A stretch of DNA of 64,000 bases from Solitalea longa (GTDB lineage: Bacteria > Bacteroidota > Bacteroidia > Sphingobacteriales > Sphingobacteriaceae): positions 308 to 64,307 of the forward strand of contig NZ_PQVF01000011.1 in the NCBI RefSeq assembly GCF_002920915.1, written 5' to 3'. Positions 30,797 to 40,300 of the stretch are shown here, piece after piece. Position 1 is the stretch's first letter. Each line of letters begins with the position of its first letter. Below the pieces are notes generated by a model. That model was not told the DNA's origin. It made no database searches and was given only the letters and a program-made list of their open reading frames with translations. The translations under genes were made by a program, and so were the position numbers.

Positions 30797-33364
30797 CTAA
30801 AAATCGAAAATATAAGCTGCTCTTATACCGAAACTTGCCACGTCGGGATTATCCAGATAAGTAAGGCGTTTTATAAAATCAACCCTGAATAGTTTAAAAA
30901 TATTACCAATACCAGCTCCCAATTCTACATAAGGTGTATTATTAAGCGCATAGGTATAAGGTATTCCATTTGGGTTCACCGGAAACTGATAAAGTTCGGG
31001 ATGTAATGACGGATCATTCTCTGATCGCAATGCACCAAATGCCATTTTCGCCGATATAAACTCACGAAGCTTTAACTTTTTCAGTAAGGGTACTTTATTG
31101 AGCAAATATCCATTAAACGTATGGTCGAGATAAACATTAACCGAATGGTCGGTTACAAACTCCATAAAGTTCATCAGGTTGAATGAGCGTTGAGAATAGA
31201 TATAAGTTTGATTAGCAGGAACCAAATTCAATAAAGGGAACGGCACCTGCCCAAATACCCAGCGGCTCTCAAGAGCAATATCTGTATATCCAACCTGTGA
31301 TAGGTAAAAGCGTTTGGTAATGCTTCCGCTTAACGATTGATAATTATAATCGCCACCGAAGAAATCCTTAATTCCTACGGTAAATTTTGCTGACAGTATA
31401 GGAAACTTGTTTGGAATCTGAGTTCGGTATGATTTTCCTTCAATCATTTGCTCATGGGGCGCCCAGCGTAACCGCAGCGAAAGATCTGTTGTGGTTAAGT
31501 TTTCTACTTCCGTTTGAACACCGTCATTGATAACCAAATAATGCAGATCTAGAGCAGGCGATTGTTCAGTCCTTCGAAATCCGAAATCATAGGAAAAATG
31601 GTTATTAAATTCACGAACATAATTAAACTTATAAGCACTTGTGTACAGCCACTTATTATCCTCGCCCCTTTTAAATGAAAGTAAAAATCCATCACTCTGC
31701 GACAATTCTAAGGCCTGACCGGGAATGATTGCCGTACTCTCTATTCCTACCTTTAAATAATTATTAAGGAATTTATAGATTGATTTATGATTCAAGGAAT
31801 AGGCGACAGAGGTACTGTACTTCCATTTTTCATCTTTTAAACCATAAGCTCCATATCCCTCAAAATACCAGGTTCGGTTAAACGCTGGCAATGTCCGCCC
31901 TCCAAACTTAAAGCGTGAGCCCTCCAGTTCATTAAAGCTAAAAAAGGTACTTGCCGGCCCCATTTCAAACTTACCGAATGAGTGATAGCCTGTAATTAAA
32001 AAATTGGTGATTCTAACCATACTCTTAAACCGTGGTACAGTTTGAAGCGTATCCATGTTATAATAAACCTTAGATTCAGTAGGACTTAGCGAATCTATTC
32101 TGTTCTCTTTCCAGTAGTTCTCCGATTGGGAAGTGCTGTTTGCAGCTATTACTACCGTGTCAACATTGTAATAAGAATCTTCCCGCGGATGATCAATTAC
32201 ATAATCTTTAAAGCTGATCGTGCGTTCGCCCACCACTCCTATGCCCTTGTTTTTCAAAAAGCCAAAATCTGATAATACATGGCTCGAGCTTAAGTAATAA
32301 TGACATAAACTATCCTGACTATAAGTCAAATTAATAGCTAAACTCCTGACCCAATTTAAGTTAACATCTTTATTCAGGTTCATTTCAACCTTTTTAATGG
32401 CATAACGCCCATCGAGGGTTACATACAAATTCCCCTCAAACATCATATTACCTTTAACCCGGGGAGTAAAACTCAATTCAACTAAATCACCCTCAACTGT
32501 TTTTATGGTATCTGTTATAAAAAACTTATAAGAGTCCTGGGCGTTATCAGCAATTGGACTTAAAAACTGATTGGTAACTATAAAAATGTTGTTCGCATAA
32601 ATATCAATATCAGCATACATCCTGTTCATGTAGACACTTACACCATTTTGATCAACGTATTTGCTTATATCTACCTGTTGTTTCGCTTTGATAACCGTTT
32701 TTGTTTTCTTTAATTTTTTGCTGTAGAAGTTATCCGAGATCTTCTCTTCCATGTACATTGGATAAATCGTTTTACCTTTTATCTTCAACGTATCTTTATT
32801 TTCGAATAAAAACTTCATTGGAGAAAGCAGTTTTTTATCAAGTACTTTCTGCGGAAGATCACTCAATGAAAAAACAAGCTTTTCATACTTTTCATACTCA
32901 ATGCTTTCATAGTTTTTGGGCTGATTGATGGGTTTGTTCTCAATAACCTTTTTAATAAGTGCCACTGCAGGATTGTCCTTGTTTTTGTAAGGAAGTTTTT
33001 TGCTTGCCCGTACCTCTGTTTCAGTCAGCATTTGAGCATCACTTACCATCTTAACATTGATAGTTTGAATCGTCCCTGGTGTGGCTTTCTTTGTTACTGT
33101 TTTATAACCTAAAAAACTAAACTGAAGCTGAATAGAGCTGGAGGAAGTAACGATCGAATAAAATCCATTCTCATTTGTTGTACTGCCTATTTTGGTGTTT
33201 AATAACGAAATGCTTACACCCGCAATTGGTTCACCTGTTTTGGCATCAGTAACTTTTCCCTTAATGATGGTAGATTGAGCGTAGGTAAAAGTTGATAAAA
33301 AGAAAAGAATGCAAAAAATGCTTATAAAGTTAAGATGGTAAGGTAATGAGCGGCCCCGGAACAT
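30797..33364 (-). CDS. DUF5686 protein with N-terminal carboxypeptidase-like domain
   Basis: An 855-residue outer-membrane protein. A signal peptide (FCILFFLSTFTYAQ) is followed by a carboxypeptidase-regulatory-like domain, residues about 35-115 (IIKGKVTDAKTGEPIAGVSI, ENGFYSI, FLGYKTV). The DUF5686 region follows and becomes an outer-membrane barrel in the second half, ending in SFGIRAAYIFDF. The start ATG is close to the signal peptide and has a basic n-region (RGRSLPYH). The function of DUF5686 proteins is not known to me; the layout resembles TonB-linked outer-membrane proteins but with no TonB box seen. Confidence 0.88.
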   Translation of the reverse strand: MFRGRSLPYHLNFISIFCILFFLSTFTYAQSTIIKGKVTDAKTGEPIAGVSISLLNTKIGSTTNENGFYSIVTSSSSIQLQFSFLGYKTVTKKATPGTIQTINVKMVSDAQMLTETEVRASKKLPYKNKDNPAVALIKKVIENKPINQPKNYESIEYEKYEKLVFSLSDLPQKVLDKKLLSPMKFLFENKDTLKIKGKTIYPMYMEEKISDNFYSKKLKKTKTVIKAKQQVDISKYVDQNGVSVYMNRMYADIDIYANNIFIVTNQFLSPIADNAQDSYKFFITDTIKTVEGDLVELSFTPRVKGNMMFEGNLYVTLDGRYAIKKVEMNLNKDVNLNWVRSLAINLTYSQDSLCHYYLSSSHVLSDFGFLKNKGIGVVGERTISFKDYVIDHPREDSYYNVDTVVIAANSTSQSENYWKENRIDSLSPTESKVYYNMDTLQTVPRFKSMVRITNFLITGYHSFGKFEMGPASTFFSFNELEGSRFKFGGRTLPAFNRTWYFEGYGAYGLKDEKWKYSTSVAYSLNHKSIYKFLNNYLKVGIESTAIIPGQALELSQSDGFLLSFKRGEDNKWLYTSAYKFNYVREFNNHFSYDFGFRRTEQSPALDLHYLVINDGVQTEVENLTTTDLSLRLRWAPHEQMIEGKSYRTQIPNKFPILSAKFTVGIKDFFGGDYNYQSLSGSITKRFYLSQVGYTDIALESRWVFGQVPFPLLNLVPANQTYIYSQRSFNLMNFMEFVTDHSVNVYLDHTFNGYLLNKVPLLKKLKLREFISAKMAFGALRSENDPSLHPELYQFPVNPNGIPYTYALNNTPYVELGAGIGNIFKLFRVDFIKRLTYLDNPDVASFGIRAAYIFDF

Positions 33365-33557
33365 TTGTTGGTTTTAATAATCGACCTTATTATAACGCAA
33401 AAAGGATATTGAAGTTCTGACCAATGTGTTTTTTTACACAATAAAATAATTAGATGCTCAGCCCATTGGCATAATTCTCATATATACAAGACCTTATAAA
33501 TTGATTTATTATTCTTGAAAATGATTAAAAGTTTTAAAATTGAAAGGATTTATAGTT

Positions 33558-35009
33558 TTAATTTCTCTCCAGGAGCATGTTCTTAGCACATTTCCCAATG
33601 ACATAAAGTGCATTTTCAACTTCCGGAGTAAACTGATTACAATAACCGATTCTGATAAAGTTTTCATGGCGTTTTTTAGCTGAAAATATAGAACCTGGTA
33701 AAATGGCTATTCCTTGTCTGAGTACGATATCCTGAAGCTCTATGGCGTTTACCTTTGAAGGAAGCTCTATCCAGATAACATGTCCACCTTGGGGATCGGT
33801 GACTTTTGTTCCTTCGGGGAAATACTTAAAAATAGCTTCTCTATACTTCCGCATTTGAATGTGATAAGCCAAGCGCAATGCCTTTAAATGGTTATCGTAT
33901 CGGCCATTTTCCAAAAAATGAGCAACGGCTTGTTGCATAAGTGTTGGAGCCGCAATACTGGTCATAAATTTTAGCCGCTCCACTTTTTCTTTGAATCGTC
34001 CGGGAGCTGTCCATCCTACCCGCAAACCAGGAGCCACTGTTTTAGAAAATGACGAACACAACAACACCAGTCCATGTTTATCAAACGATTTCGCATTTTT
34101 CGGCCTGCTTTTCCCAAAATAGATGTCGCCAAGGATATCATCTTCGATCAACGGAATTTCTCGTTGCGCCAATAATTCCACCAATCGCTTTTTCTCGCTA
34201 TCGGGCATGCAACTTCCCAATGGATTATTAAAATTCAACGTAAATAAACAAGCGGCTACAGGATTTTTGTCCAGCGCTTTTTCTAGTTCGTCAACGTCAA
34301 TACCCGTATCCGGATTTGTGGTAATTTCCAAAACCTTCATACCGAGACTTTCGATCGTTTGTAACACTCCATAGTAGGTTGGCGATTCAATGGCAATGGT
34401 GTCGCCTTGGTTTGCTACTGCTCGCAGACAAATATTAATGGCTTCCATGCAGCCATTGGTCACAATGATCTCTTCCTTGGATAAGCTTCCACCCCAATGC
34501 AACGAAAGACGTGCAATTTGTCGCAAGAGATTTTCATCACCCGGAGGAAAAGCATATTGAAACGATTTCCCCTTATGCTCACGTAAAACAGCTTGAATGG
34601 ATTTATTCAGTTTTGCTACCGGCAATAATTCAACCGATGGACCGGCAATTGAAAGGTCAACTATGGAATCTTTTTTATGCGGTTTAATAAAATCAGAAAC
34701 CAAACTATCTACCCTGACATTAATGGGCATTTTCCAGGTGGCAGAGGCCGAAGGCTCTTCCGCGTTTCGCTTAAATGATTTTCGAACGTAATAACCTGAA
34801 CGAGGACGGGCTTCAATCAAGCCTTTCTTTTCTAAAAGGTAATAAGCCTGAAAAACGGTCGACATACTCACCTTTTGTTCTAAGCTCAAAGAACGTACAG
34901 AAGGCATTTTATCACCGGGTTTTAAAACCTCTTGATCAATTAAACGTTGAATAGAAAGTGCAATTTTCTCAAACAACGTAACTTTGGTTAAAACGATTTC
35001 GTCTTCCAT
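33558..35009 (-). CDS. MocR/PdxR-type GntR regulator with aminotransferase domain
   Basis: A 483-residue fusion from ATG 35009. Residues about 1-75 are a GntR winged helix (ALSIQRLIDQEVLKPGDKMP, SVRSLSLEQKVSMSTVFQAY). The remaining part is a fold-I PLP aminotransferase-like domain with GDTIAIESPTYYG, FTLNFNNPLGSCM and the PLP lysine in CSSFSKTVAPGLRVGW. MocR proteins sense an amine or PLP and control a divergent gene. Here that is an EamA exporter 88 bp away, with a palindrome between them. Confidence 0.93.
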   Translation of the reverse strand: MEDEIVLTKVTLFEKIALSIQRLIDQEVLKPGDKMPSVRSLSLEQKVSMSTVFQAYYLLEKKGLIEARPRSGYYVRKSFKRNAEEPSASATWKMPINVRVDSLVSDFIKPHKKDSIVDLSIAGPSVELLPVAKLNKSIQAVLREHKGKSFQYAFPPGDENLLRQIARLSLHWGGSLSKEEIIVTNGCMEAINICLRAVANQGDTIAIESPTYYGVLQTIESLGMKVLEITTNPDTGIDVDELEKALDKNPVAACLFTLNFNNPLGSCMPDSEKKRLVELLAQREIPLIEDDILGDIYFGKSRPKNAKSFDKHGLVLLCSSFSKTVAPGLRVGWTAPGRFKEKVERLKFMTSIAAPTLMQQAVAHFLENGRYDNHLKALRLAYHIQMRKYREAIFKYFPEGTKVTDPQGGHVIWIELPSKVNAIELQDIVLRQGIAILPGSIFSAKKRHENFIRIGYCNQFTPEVENALYVIGKCAKNMLLERN

Positions 35010-35034
35010 TTTCAAAACTGATATGGTCAAATTT

Positions 35035-35057
35035 AACAAAACTGAATCTGTTTTGTT
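35035..35057. promoter_or_regulatory. Palindromic operator candidate, MocR/EamA intergenic region
   Basis: AACAAAAC (35035-35042) and GTTTTGTT (35050-35057) are perfect inverted 8-mers around a 7-bp centre. It lies 26 bp upstream of the MocR start and 41 bp before the EamA ATG, where a dimeric regulator could act on both genes. Confidence 0.55.
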
Positions 35058-35097
35058 GTTGTTTTTTTATTCAACTTTGTTTTGAAGATCAGAAAAG

Positions 35098-36048
35098 ATG
35101 CAAAACACTAACACGAAAGCTTACATAGCACTGGCAATAATTTGTGTAACCTGGGGAACTACCTTCCTTGCAACAAGGGTTGGTATCCAGTCCATTCCTC
35201 CCATTTTATTTGGGGCGATACGCCAAACTCTTGCAGCACTCTTTTTCTTTACTGTGTTTTTTATCCGCGGCGGAGTACTTCCCAAGTGGAAGGATATGCG
35301 CATGCAAGTGGTGGCGGGTTTACTCATGATTGCTTTGGGCAATGGCGTAGTGGCATGGGGAATAAAATATGTGAGCAGCGGTTTGGCTACTATTATTTGT
35401 TCAATGATGCCTATTTGGGTAATTCTGATCAATTTAGTTAGCAATTCTGGTGAAAAACTCAACTGGAAAATAGGTTTAGGAACGTTAATGGGTTTTACAG
35501 GGCTGGCATTGATTTTCCGTGACCATTTAACCGAACTGCAAAACAAAGAGTATTTATTTGGAATTATAGTTATTGTGTTTGCCAGCATTTCATGGACCTT
35601 GGGAACCATGATCGCCAAAAAGAATTTCTCTGAAAAAGTAAATCCATTTCTTTCCTCAGGTATTCAAACTTTAACAGGCGGTTTGTTGCTATTTGTTTTT
35701 AGTCCTTTTGTCGACAACTATGAACATTTAAAATTCAATCAAAATGCCTTACTGGCACTTGCCTATCTGGTAATTTTGGGCTCGGCTGTTTCTTATACCT
35801 GTTATAGTTATGCATTGTCTAAACTACCTACATCTGTGGTAGCTATGTACGCTTACATTAACCCGGTAATTGCAGTTATTATGGGTTGGTTGATTTTAGA
35901 TGAAAAGCTGAATAGCGTGATAGGAATTTCAGCCGCGATTATTCTTACCGGATTGTATTTGGTTAATCAGGGATTTAAAGCACAAACCGTAAAACCAAAT
36001 CAGGAGTCATTGAAGCCTGAGATGGCAGGTATTAAATACGAAGAATAA
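35098..36048 (+). CDS. EamA-family (DMT) transporter
   Basis: A 316-residue carrier with ten hydrophobic segments in two EamA repeats: ICVTWGTTFLATRVGIQSIP at the start, ISWTLGTMIAKK in the middle, LGSAVSYTCYSYALSKLPTS and AYINPVIAVIMGWLIL in the second repeat. Divergent from the MocR regulator, it probably exports an amine or amino acid sensed by the PLP-binding regulator. A GNAT gene follows in the same direction after 44 bp. Confidence 0.92.
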   Translation: MQNTNTKAYIALAIICVTWGTTFLATRVGIQSIPPILFGAIRQTLAALFFFTVFFIRGGVLPKWKDMRMQVVAGLLMIALGNGVVAWGIKYVSSGLATIICSMMPIWVILINLVSNSGEKLNWKIGLGTLMGFTGLALIFRDHLTELQNKEYLFGIIVIVFASISWTLGTMIAKKNFSEKVNPFLSSGIQTLTGGLLLFVFSPFVDNYEHLKFNQNALLALAYLVILGSAVSYTCYSYALSKLPTSVVAMYAYINPVIAVIMGWLILDEKLNSVIGISAAIILTGLYLVNQGFKAQTVKPNQESLKPEMAGIKYEE

Positions 36049-36092
36049 AACCATTCGGCATTTAATTAAGATCAATATTAAAATGGAATAAT

Positions 36093-36560
36093 ATGGAAAC
36101 GCTCACTGTCAACATCGTTGATTTTAATTCAACCCATTACAAAGCTTTTGAAGCGTTGAATAGCGCTTGGATAGAAAAGTATTTTTACCTCGAGCCCATT
36201 GATAAAGAAGTGCTAAGTAAGCCCGACAAATATATTTTTGCTCATGGGGGTGCTATTATAATGGCTGAAGTGGATGGACAAGCGGTTGGAACCGTAGCTC
36301 TAAAGCGTGTTGATTATGAAACTTTCGAGATGACCAAAATGGCTGTTGATGAAAACTACCGAGGCTTAAAGATTGGTTGGCTGTTGGGAAAAGCCATTTT
36401 GAACAAGGCAAAAGAATTAGGGGCTACCAAAGTGATCTTGTATTCAAACCGCATATTGGTTCCCGCAATTACCATGTACCATAAACTTGGCTTTGTTGAG
36501 GTTGCATTAGAAGAAAGTGGCTATGTACGTTCAGATATTAAAATGGAAATTGATGTCTAG
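36093..36560 (+). CDS. GNAT family N-acetyltransferase
   Basis: A 155-residue acetyltransferase. MTKMAVDENYRGLKIGWLLG has the acetyl-CoA loop (motif R-G-x-K-I-G), and LYSNRILVPAITMYHKLGFV is the conserved C-terminal helix and strand. It resembles MarR-associated or small-molecule GNATs. As partner of the EamA exporter it may acetylate the same amine or amino acid, but this is inferred from position. Confidence 0.9.
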   Translation: METLTVNIVDFNSTHYKAFEALNSAWIEKYFYLEPIDKEVLSKPDKYIFAHGGAIIMAEVDGQAVGTVALKRVDYETFEMTKMAVDENYRGLKIGWLLGKAILNKAKELGATKVILYSNRILVPAITMYHKLGFVEVALEESGYVRSDIKMEIDV

Positions 36561-36607
36561 CAGCTCTTGTGAGAGTCTGAAAGCGATTCCATTTAAACCG
36601 TCCATTA

Positions 36608-36629
36608 TTTTGCAAAATATTTGCAAAAC
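36608..36629. promoter_or_regulatory. Repeated TTTGCAAAA operator before the DeoR gene
   Basis: TTTTGCAAAA (36608-36617) and TTTGCAAAAC (36620-36629) repeat with an 11-bp period, one helical turn, 33 bp before the preferred DeoR start. The same TTTTGCAAAA core is in the promoter region of the sugar-acid operon at 43248-43257, suggesting both are bound by the DeoR protein. Confidence 0.55.
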
Positions 36630-36661
36630 TGCTTATTTTTATGCCAGTTAATTGCTTTGGC

Positions 36662-37435
36662 ATGAACGAAAAAGAAGTAGTACACTTTTCAAAAGAAGAC
36701 AGGAAAAACCATATTCTAAAGGAAATCAACTTACACACGCGTGTGAGTTTTGAAACACTTTCCAATCAACTTTCTGTTTCAGAAGATACAATTAGAAGAG
36801 ATATCAATGAATTGGAAGCTGAATCACTGGTTATAAAAGTAAAAGGTGGTGCGATGACAAAAGCGTATCATCATACTTCATTAACAGAAACTTACGCTGG
36901 CGATGCCAAAAGAATAATTGCTGAAAAAACAGTTAATCTGCTTAAGAATAATATGGTTTTGCTCATTGGAGGAGGCACCACCATAAGAGAATTTATTCGA
37001 ATAATTCCAACCGATTTATCACTTACTGTTTTCACTGTCAATGTTTTATCGGCTGTTGAACTTCTTGACAAACCTAATATCAAAACGATCATGATTGGCG
37101 GAAGCATTTCACCTTATAGCCAGATGTGTGTAAGTGGTGATGTTTATAATCAGTTAGCCAACATTAAAGCAGATCTATTGATCTTAGGAACTAACGCTCT
37201 TGCTATTGAAGGTGGTTTTTCGGATTCAGACTGGGAAACGGTTCAGGTAAAAAAAGCAATGATAAAAGCTGCTAAAAAGACCGCCATTTTAACCATTTCT
37301 GAAAAATTGAATACAGAGCTGAAAATGAAAATCGCCAGTTTATCAGAAGTAGATTTTGTAATTACCGAAATTAATGCTGATAGTGATAAACTAACCCCTT
37401 ATAAGCAATCCGTACCTAAATTAACCTTTCTTTAA
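36662..37435 (+). CDS. DeoR-family regulator of the adjacent sugar-acid operon
   Basis: A 257-residue regulator from ATG 36662 (ATG 36641 adds seven residues). The N-terminal DeoR helix-turn-helix is HTRVSFETLSNQLSVSEDTI followed by RRDINELEAE. The C-terminal DeoRC phosphosugar-sensor domain includes LLIGGGTTIREFIR and MIGGSISP and LILGTNALAIEGGFSDSDWE. DeoR proteins usually bind a phosphorylated sugar pathway intermediate. It converges with, and overlaps by 4 bp, the last gene of the minus-strand operon; KDPG or KDG would be a logical ligand (inference). Confidence 0.92.
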   Translation: MNEKEVVHFSKEDRKNHILKEINLHTRVSFETLSNQLSVSEDTIRRDINELEAESLVIKVKGGAMTKAYHHTSLTETYAGDAKRIIAEKTVNLLKNNMVLLIGGGTTIREFIRIIPTDLSLTVFTVNVLSAVELLDKPNIKTIMIGGSISPYSQMCVSGDVYNQLANIKADLLILGTNALAIEGGFSDSDWETVQVKKAMIKAAKKTAILTISEKLNTELKMKIASLSEVDFVITEINADSDKLTPYKQSVPKLTFL

Positions 37436-38502
37436 TCCCAGTTTTTCATCAGGAAATTGATCCAATTCTGGTGGAAGATATTATTTAAGTCTTCCTGTGA
37501 ATAACCATGATTTCTGAAAATGACAACCAACTTTTGCAAATCAGCAATTGTGTCTAAATCGTAAGGACATTGCTCTGTGCCAAAAGCACCGTCAAGATCG
37601 GAACCGACACCTATATGAAGCGCATTACCTGCAAGCTGGCAGATATGATCCATATGTTTAAAGACTGTCTCCATAGAACATTCCATTTTCAGTGGAGTTG
37701 AAACACCTCTTTGCCAATCAGGCACCAACATCCATGCATCTAAAGCTCCCCCAATAACGGCTCCTCTTTTAATTAATTCCTTAATTTGATCATCACTGTA
37801 TTGTCGATTATGGTTTACCAGGCTGCGGCAATTGTTATGGCTTGCCCATACCGGACCGTTGAAATTGTCCATGGCTTGCCAAAATGCATCATCACAAAGG
37901 TGGGTAGCATCCAATATAATATTCAAGCGTTCCATTTCTTTGAGCAAGGCAATCCCATTTGAATTCATTTTTCCAGCGGCATCCGTTCCGTTTGCATACC
38001 TTCCCGGACCATAATGTGCCGGCCCAACCGCCCGTAAACCATAATTAAAAGCTCTTTCGAGATACGATAAATCAACCAGCGAATCAGCTCCTTCTAAACT
38101 TAAAATATAGCCAATTGGCTTTTTATCATTAGCAGTTCCATCGTTCCATAAATCAATTTGCTGGCGGAGTGATTTCTTATCCGTAATCTGAACCATTTCA
38201 CCGGCATCTTCCATTGATTTATACCAGGCAAGCTGTGCCTGGGTTTGTGCCCATGCTTGTTCCGGAGAATTCCATCCTGGAATAATACTATCCGGCTTTA
38301 CATAGCGGGCAATCTGGGTGGCCACTACAATTCCAATATTCCCCTTCCTTAAATCCGGTAATGAAACAGTTGCTCTTTCTCGATCAGGCTTATCCGTCAT
38401 GCCTTTCTCAAGAAAACGAAGTGTATGAGCATCATTTCTTAAATCCCTGTTCCATTCCATAGCATTCATGCTAAGGTCGAGATGTGCATCAACAATAAAC
38501 AT
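37432..38502 (-). CDS. M19 membrane-dipeptidase family protein
   Basis: Zinc dipeptidase of about 356 residues from ATG 38502. The metal site is clear: VDAHLDLS (HxD) at the N-terminus, LSLEGADSL (bridging Glu), DATHLCDDAFW and ASHNNCRSL (zinc histidines), and GVGSDLDGAF (the Asp). No signal peptide, so it is probably cytoplasmic. Bacterial M19 enzymes often cleave dipeptides whose C-terminal residue is D. As last gene of the operon it may release the substrate of the PLP enzyme from a dipeptide or an N-acylated form. Confidence 0.9.
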   Translation of the reverse strand: MFIVDAHLDLSMNAMEWNRDLRNDAHTLRFLEKGMTDKPDRERATVSLPDLRKGNIGIVVATQIARYVKPDSIIPGWNSPEQAWAQTQAQLAWYKSMEDAGEMVQITDKKSLRQQIDLWNDGTANDKKPIGYILSLEGADSLVDLSYLERAFNYGLRAVGPAHYGPGRYANGTDAAGKMNSNGIALLKEMERLNIILDATHLCDDAFWQAMDNFNGPVWASHNNCRSLVNHNRQYSDDQIKELIKRGAVIGGALDAWMLVPDWQRGVSTPLKMECSMETVFKHMDHICQLAGNALHIGVGSDLDGAFGTEQCPYDLDTIADLQKLVVIFRNHGYSQEDLNNIFHQNWINFLMKNWD

Positions 38503-38521
38503 AGAAACTAGTGTAATCTGA

Positions 38522-39640
38522 TTAAATATTAATTTTCCTTTTACGTGCTGTAATTGCCCAACTATCAACTATTTCATGCTGATCATCAATTATCTGCATG
38601 TCATCATATAATGCACAGGTTGGACAAACATGATACGGAATAGCATAAACTTTTTCGCCAATTAAGTAATCCCTGGTACCACGATTCTCCAAAACCAAAT
38701 GCTCTTCTGAATGAGCAATCGGAACCAGTTCTTTATCATTCAAAATAACCAGGCGTTTATCCAGCGGATTTTCAGCGGCAACTGATTTGTAGCCTAAATC
38801 AACACATAAAGTACCAGGCGTTGGCTTAGAAATAATGGACCCAACGAGCAGTGCAGCTGTTTCGAATGGCTGTTCCGGTAGATTTGTTTGATAATTTACA
38901 TCCCAAAACACAAAAGTTCCCGGACTGCATTCCACATCTTTGCAGTTTGCATAAATCGGAAATGTATTAGATCCTCCGGCAACAATTTTCAATTTATACT
39001 CAAGTTGATTTTCAATATTCGCAAGCTGGTTCATCACTTTTGCAAGTGATTCTTCCACCAATTGTTTTCGTTGTTCCACCAAACCCTTTATATGACCGTC
39101 ATAAATATGCAGTCCGGCCAAATTTAGATTAGGCATTCTGCTTATAAGAACCGCCATTAAAGCCCAGTCTGCATTTATATCTACACCGGTTCTATTCATC
39201 CCGGTATTTAGATCAAGATAAACGGTAAGTTTCAAGCCATTTATCACTGCTAAATCAGAAAGTTGTTGTGCAACTTGAAGATCATCAACAATAACCGAAA
39301 ATGCAGCATCCGGATACTTAAGTATTAGGTCAATCCAACGTTGCCGCTTGCCCCCGGTTGGTTGATAAGCCAATAAAATATCCTTTATACCAAATATGGC
39401 ACTTAATTCTGCCTCTGCAATAGTGGCACATTTAACCTTGTTAATACCATAACTCTTATACAGGTTAAGAATTTCGCCACACTTATGTGTTTTTATATGA
39501 GGTCTTAAACGCTGGGTATCTCCATCTATTAAGTCAATCAGCAGTTCAATATTGTGTTTTACAGGGTTCAGGTAAACAGCCAGAAATGGAGTATCTGGAA
39601 GCGTTTCAGGTTTTATCTCCCACCAGTAATCGTTCATCAT
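38522..39640 (-). CDS. Fold-III PLP enzyme, D-threonine aldolase/D-serine dehydratase family
   Basis: A 372-residue PLP protein. The PLP lysine is in RPHIKTHK, in an alanine-racemase-like N-terminal barrel (LAGLHIYDGHIKG, LKIVAGGSNTFPIYA). The C-terminal beta domain ends in PIAHSEEHLVLE and IPYHVCPTCALYDD, whose His and Cys match the Zn/Mn ligands of D-serine dehydratase and D-threonine aldolase. It lies between the KDPG aldolase gene and the dipeptidase gene. Possible reactions: elimination of ammonia from a D-2-amino acid, such as D-glucosaminate to KDG, or D-threonine-type aldol cleavage. Sequence does not decide. Confidence 0.88.
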   Translation of the reverse strand: MMNDYWWEIKPETLPDTPFLAVYLNPVKHNIELLIDLIDGDTQRLRPHIKTHKCGEILNLYKSYGINKVKCATIAEAELSAIFGIKDILLAYQPTGGKRQRWIDLILKYPDAAFSVIVDDLQVAQQLSDLAVINGLKLTVYLDLNTGMNRTGVDINADWALMAVLISRMPNLNLAGLHIYDGHIKGLVEQRKQLVEESLAKVMNQLANIENQLEYKLKIVAGGSNTFPIYANCKDVECSPGTFVFWDVNYQTNLPEQPFETAALLVGSIISKPTPGTLCVDLGYKSVAAENPLDKRLVILNDKELVPIAHSEEHLVLENRGTRDYLIGEKVYAIPYHVCPTCALYDDMQIIDDQHEIVDSWAITARKRKINI

Positions 39641-39642
39641 AC

Positions 39643-40290
39643 TTAGTTTCTTGCTTTGTTAATAAGCGTAATCAAATTGCTGAACAATTGATATGATAAA
39701 TCATAATCAAGTCTTTCAAGGGTTTCTTTAGAAAACAAATGCGAACCAATCCCTACGCAAGAAACACCTGAGGAAAACCAATCCTTAATATTCTCTTCTT
39801 GTAAGGTTACACCTCCGGTAGGCATTAATTTCAGGTTGGGGAATGGAGCTTTAATAGCTCTGACATAGCCGGGACCGCCAATTTTATCAGCCGGAAATAG
39901 CTTTACCAATTCAGCTCCAAGCCTGTTGGCATACAACACTTCGTTTAAGGTTGCAGCTCCCGGAATCCAGTAAATTTTATTATCGATACAGTATCGGCCT
40001 ATCTCCGGATCGATATGCGGGCAAATGATACAATCGGCTCCTGCCTCCTTATAATCAATTGCATCCTCAACAGTCAGGATAGATCCAACAGCTATTTTAA
40101 TATCGAGATTATGTCTGGCTCTTACATCAAGCATATGAGTAAAAACTTCTTTTGAGTTTGCTGAACGGGTGGCAAACTCAATAACTTTAATACCTGCATC
40201 GGCTGCTGATCTGAGGATAATTTCAGCAGTTTCAGCACTTATATGGGTAACCAATGGGAGAACCCCTTGTTTATTTAAGATATGGTACAT
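39643..40290 (-). CDS. eda: KDPG/KHG aldolase (Eda family)
   Basis: A 215-residue class I aldolase that cleaves 2-keto-3-deoxy-6-phosphogluconate to pyruvate and glyceraldehyde-3-phosphate. Key residues are present: E in IEFATRSANS (position about 38), the Schiff-base lysine in LVKLFPADKIGGPG and LMPTGGVTLQE before the phosphate site. It starts 10 bp after the kinase stop. With the kinase it forms the lower pathway for KDG. Confidence 0.92.
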   Translation of the reverse strand: MYHILNKQGVLPLVTHISAETAEIILRSAADAGIKVIEFATRSANSKEVFTHMLDVRARHNLDIKIAVGSILTVEDAIDYKEAGADCIICPHIDPEIGRYCIDNKIYWIPGAATLNEVLYANRLGAELVKLFPADKIGGPGYVRAIKAPFPNLKLMPTGGVTLQEENIKDWFSSGVSCVGIGSHLFSKETLERLDYDLSYQLFSNLITLINKARN

Positions 40291-40300
40291 TGGATACTAT

